DNA from: Acanthaster planci
Taxonomy: Eukaryota; Echinodermata; Asteroidea; Valvatida; Acanthasteridae
Length of the DNA: 64,000 bases
Direction of reading: 5' to 3'
NCBI RefSeq assembly: GCF_001949145.1
Contig: NW_019091500.1
Coordinates: 405,389 to 469,388 of the forward strand
Below the pieces are notes generated by a model, which was not told the DNA's origin, did not search any database, and saw only the letters and a list, made by a program, of their open reading frames with translations. This document shows positions 61,240-64,000 of the stretch, piece by piece (position 1 is the first letter of the stretch; each line of letters starts with the position of its first letter). A program made the translations under genes and the position numbers.

Positions 61240-63500
61240 AAAAATCCCTAGTCGTCTTTTTGTTGTTTCATGGTAATTTCTGTTCGAAGCTTGACATGTA
61301 TGCCCGACCTTCAGAACACACATTTCTAAGAAACAATTTTTTTTTAGTCTTGCTCTTGAACTTTTGATTGACTGAGAGTTCCTTGCGGCCGGATGATCCT
61401 AATGATTTGTTCAATTCATCATTCGTTCATCGTCTTCAACATAATTCCCTTTAAAATCTTCAGCTAATTCAAAAGAAGTTTCTGTCTTATGTGAATTCCT
61501 TCTTATTGAACATGATGAGAGATGGGACGACTTAGACGACTTAGCCGGGCGCCTTGTCGTCACATTTTTTCCGGAATCTCTCATCAGTAACAAACGGATA
61601 AAGCGTTAACAGTGGAAAAAGGTCAAGTTCTGAGATATTTCTTAGCTCCTCTCTCTTTTCCTTTTTCCATTCCTCCCCTCGCAAAGTCCATGCTAGTAAC
61701 ATAAACAGTCAGCCAACCATCGAGCCTTGGTGCGACTAACCAATTTATTAGTCATACAACAGTCGTGGAATTGATCTCAACTCCCAAAGCAGAAACTAGT
61801 GAACAGGTTTTTGAGTTGAGAGTGTTGATGATCAGGAGACCCCTGTAGCCCGATGATGTCGCGTCACTTCCCTCGCCCGTGTAAAACTCGCAATTAGTTC
61901 TAGAGCCAACATGTTACTCTGAATCATAAGTCCTACCGTCTGTCAGGCCAAAAAAATGCCCACCATCACAGTAGTTGCCATCATCATTGTTGAAGTGCTA
62001 CAACTTTAACAGGATGCCAGGCTTTAATGCGTGCCATGTCAAGGCTTTGTTTTAATGAAGGTTGTTAGTTGCCATAGTTCCGTCATAGCTTCTGCTGCTA
62101 GGATGCCAAGGTGTACCGAGGGTCAATTACAATATTTAACTCGAGAGAGTTTTTCATAGCTCTCCGCCAAAAATGACATACCGTGGCTTGCTTTTCTTTT
62201 AAAAAAAATTCGTTTTCCGTAATATCGGCGTCAGTCGTATTGTAGTTGGGCATAATTTGATCTTTTGCTTATACCAGCACTCCAGGAGATTTTAAAATAG
62301 TGGCTCTTAACTGCAAAATAAATTAGTGAAAAGAAGGGTATCCCAGTTCGTACGATGTTTTCCCCCAACAGCCTGGCAAATTTGGTCATTTCACGAGCTT
62401 ATCTAAATGTATGCACCTAAATATTATGTATGCACGATGTTTGCTACCCTCACTTTTGTAATACATGCATATTTTAACTGCTTGTTCACAGGTATTTTCA
62501 AGCCTTTCTTCGAAGGCTTTCTATACCTGCATTTTTAAAATACGTGTAGGCAGATGCTTTGTTGTGCGTAGCAAACAGGTTGCGCATAATAGAAATGGCT
62601 GGTTGGAGTAGTATACAGCCTGAAAGTTTGAATAAATTATTCTAAAACTCATAATGTGGTTTAGCCATTTAATCCTAGTGACAAGGTTACTTACGTTTTC
62701 TATTAAAACTGTGTTGATTTGAATCATAAGTCTGCCATATGATGAATTTGATTTGAATTTAGCCTCATCGGTTTCTCAAAGTGAACTGTGTATTTCAGAA
62801 ATATGTATTGGTTTATTTCGAAGAGTAGCACACGAATATTATGCGTTAAAACGTACACGTGCCTGCATGTCCTAATCCCAAAGTCAAATTATGTAGACAC
62901 TTAAGAATGAAATTAAAATTGTGGTATGCATTTGTAGGTGACGATAGCAAAGTGATGAAAGTGGTAGCGGTGAGGGTGACAATGCGACAAATATGGTAAC
63001 ATTATGGAGATCTATGAATTTACCTTTCATTTTTTGTTATGTCCTTTTCTGATGAAATGCCTTATACCAAAATTTAAAAAAACCGAAGGACCTTATCGTC
63101 TGGCCAAACAGTCAAGTGAATTTATCAGCTCTGCGCGGTTGATTGTTAATATTATTCCCATGGAAAAATTTTATTGAGCTTACACGGATTTTCAAGACTT
63201 CTATAAAGATAAATGACTCGTGTTATTTTGTTCCTGGCTAATTTCATATGCTACAATTTTTTTCATTTGAGAATTATAACATCCGAGAGGACGTTTAAAT
63301 TGAAATTGGAAGTAATGAGTGTGCACATTTTCTATCGTATTTTAATAGTTACAGGTATCATAGAGAGGTGACGTGTACAGTGCCCCATCCATGTTTTAAA
63401 TTGTACTCATTTAGCACAAGGTATAATTTTTTCCTTGATCATAGCACACTCTTGTAGTTATTAAAATGCATTGCAAGGTGTGTTGAATCTCACAGATTCC
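61240..63500. other. Gene-poor AT-rich DNA
   Basis: No exon, RNA gene or repeat boundary is recognised. Confidence 0.5.
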
Positions 63501-63529
63501 ATCTTGTAAAACATGAATACCTAAAATCG

Positions 63530-63860
63530 TAGGCCAGTGGTTGCTTTGGTCATCCTTGGCCATCTGCAGAGATTTAAATTACCGTTGGGAGAAGCGAAAG
63601 TGATGGAAAACCATCTCGAGGGTGAACGAGTTATCAGCAGGGAAGCGCGTCCAGTATACCTCGGTTGTACGGGAGAGAACCTCGCCATTTCGGTAATAGG
63701 ATTACGGTCGACCATGGATGTCTGGCGATATCCAACCTTCCATTAGACCAAATTGAATCGGTGAACTCAACGCGAGGAGCTTGCATGACGGTTACTAATT
63801 TGTGCAAATGCTGTGCCCTCGCCCAGCGCAATGCTGACATATTGCACTTATAGTACTGCG
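63530..63860. other. GC-richer island open in several frames; possible conserved element or undetected exon
   Basis: Four open frames of 62-69 codons on both strands overlap this 330 bp block, which stands between AT-rich flanks. None has a recognisable domain. Openness on both strands suggests few TA-rich stops from composition rather than a gene. Confidence 0.25.
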
Positions 63861-64000
63861 TATTCCTACATCATTGCCTGGAAGTCTGTACCATGGTTCC
63901 ATCTCGTGATATGTGTGTTCCATTATTCAATTTTGCCTGTCGGTGGTATTTTTAGCTCGAGTAGGAACATAATATAGCACTTTCATTTATTATGGAGACT

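Noticed and set aside
1-64000. CRISPR arrays, bacterial operons, prophage or insertion sequences
   Set aside because: Spliced genes, SINE and LINE remnants and AT-rich intergenic DNA show a eukaryotic nuclear genome. The tandem repeats lack spacer structure.

Overview
This is metazoan nuclear DNA, not prokaryotic: genes are split into short exons with GT/AG boundaries, introns run from about 0.1 to 2 kb, and the non-coding DNA is AT-rich and full of decayed transposons, a tRNA-type SINE and microsatellites. The protein repertoire and the dispersed AGGCCTA and GTACATGTAC words fit a marine invertebrate, most likely an ambulacrarian deuterostome (echinoderm or hemichordate). That placement is inference. 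One assembly gap of 259 N lies at 11033-11291, inside an intron.

Layout. 1-9.9 kb: no supportable gene; it holds a 31-32 bp minisatellite and a 138 bp tandem array. 9.9-20.4 kb, minus strand: a complete 16-exon sodium-coupled solute transporter of the SLC5 family (SMCT/SMVT-like, 620 aa reconstructed). 22.3-24.9 kb, plus strand: a 4-exon ATPSCKMT (FAM173B) mitochondrial lysine methyltransferase with a recognisable promoter, divergent from the transporter. 26.1-27.1 kb, plus strand: a two-exon decayed copy of the transporter's 5' end, in inverted orientation on the far side of ATPSCKMT. 28.7-29.3 kb, minus strand: the 3' end of a LINE. 29.9 kb: a nearly perfect hairpin. 30.0-33.5 kb, plus strand: a 133 aa SAM-domain protein like SAMD10/SAMD12/Aveugle, with a SINE in its 5' part. 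35.0-36.9 kb, minus strand: a 447 aa three-Ig type I membrane protein with a C-terminal PDZ ligand. 38.8-40.1 kb, plus strand: a 181 aa secreted protein whose His/Cys arrangement suggests a permuted papain-like fold. 40.4-64 kb: a gene-poor stretch with two inverted-repeat DNA elements, microsatellites, and several GC-richer islands dense in transcription-factor-like words; it may be regulatory DNA of a gene outside the window.

The genes do not form a pathway. The clearest structural story is the transporter locus: a working copy and a partial inverted copy flank an unrelated mitochondrial methyltransferase. I did not find a convincing new multi-gene system. The best leads for new biology are the secreted papain-fold candidate, the hairpin at 29.9 kb and the motif-dense islands in the right third.
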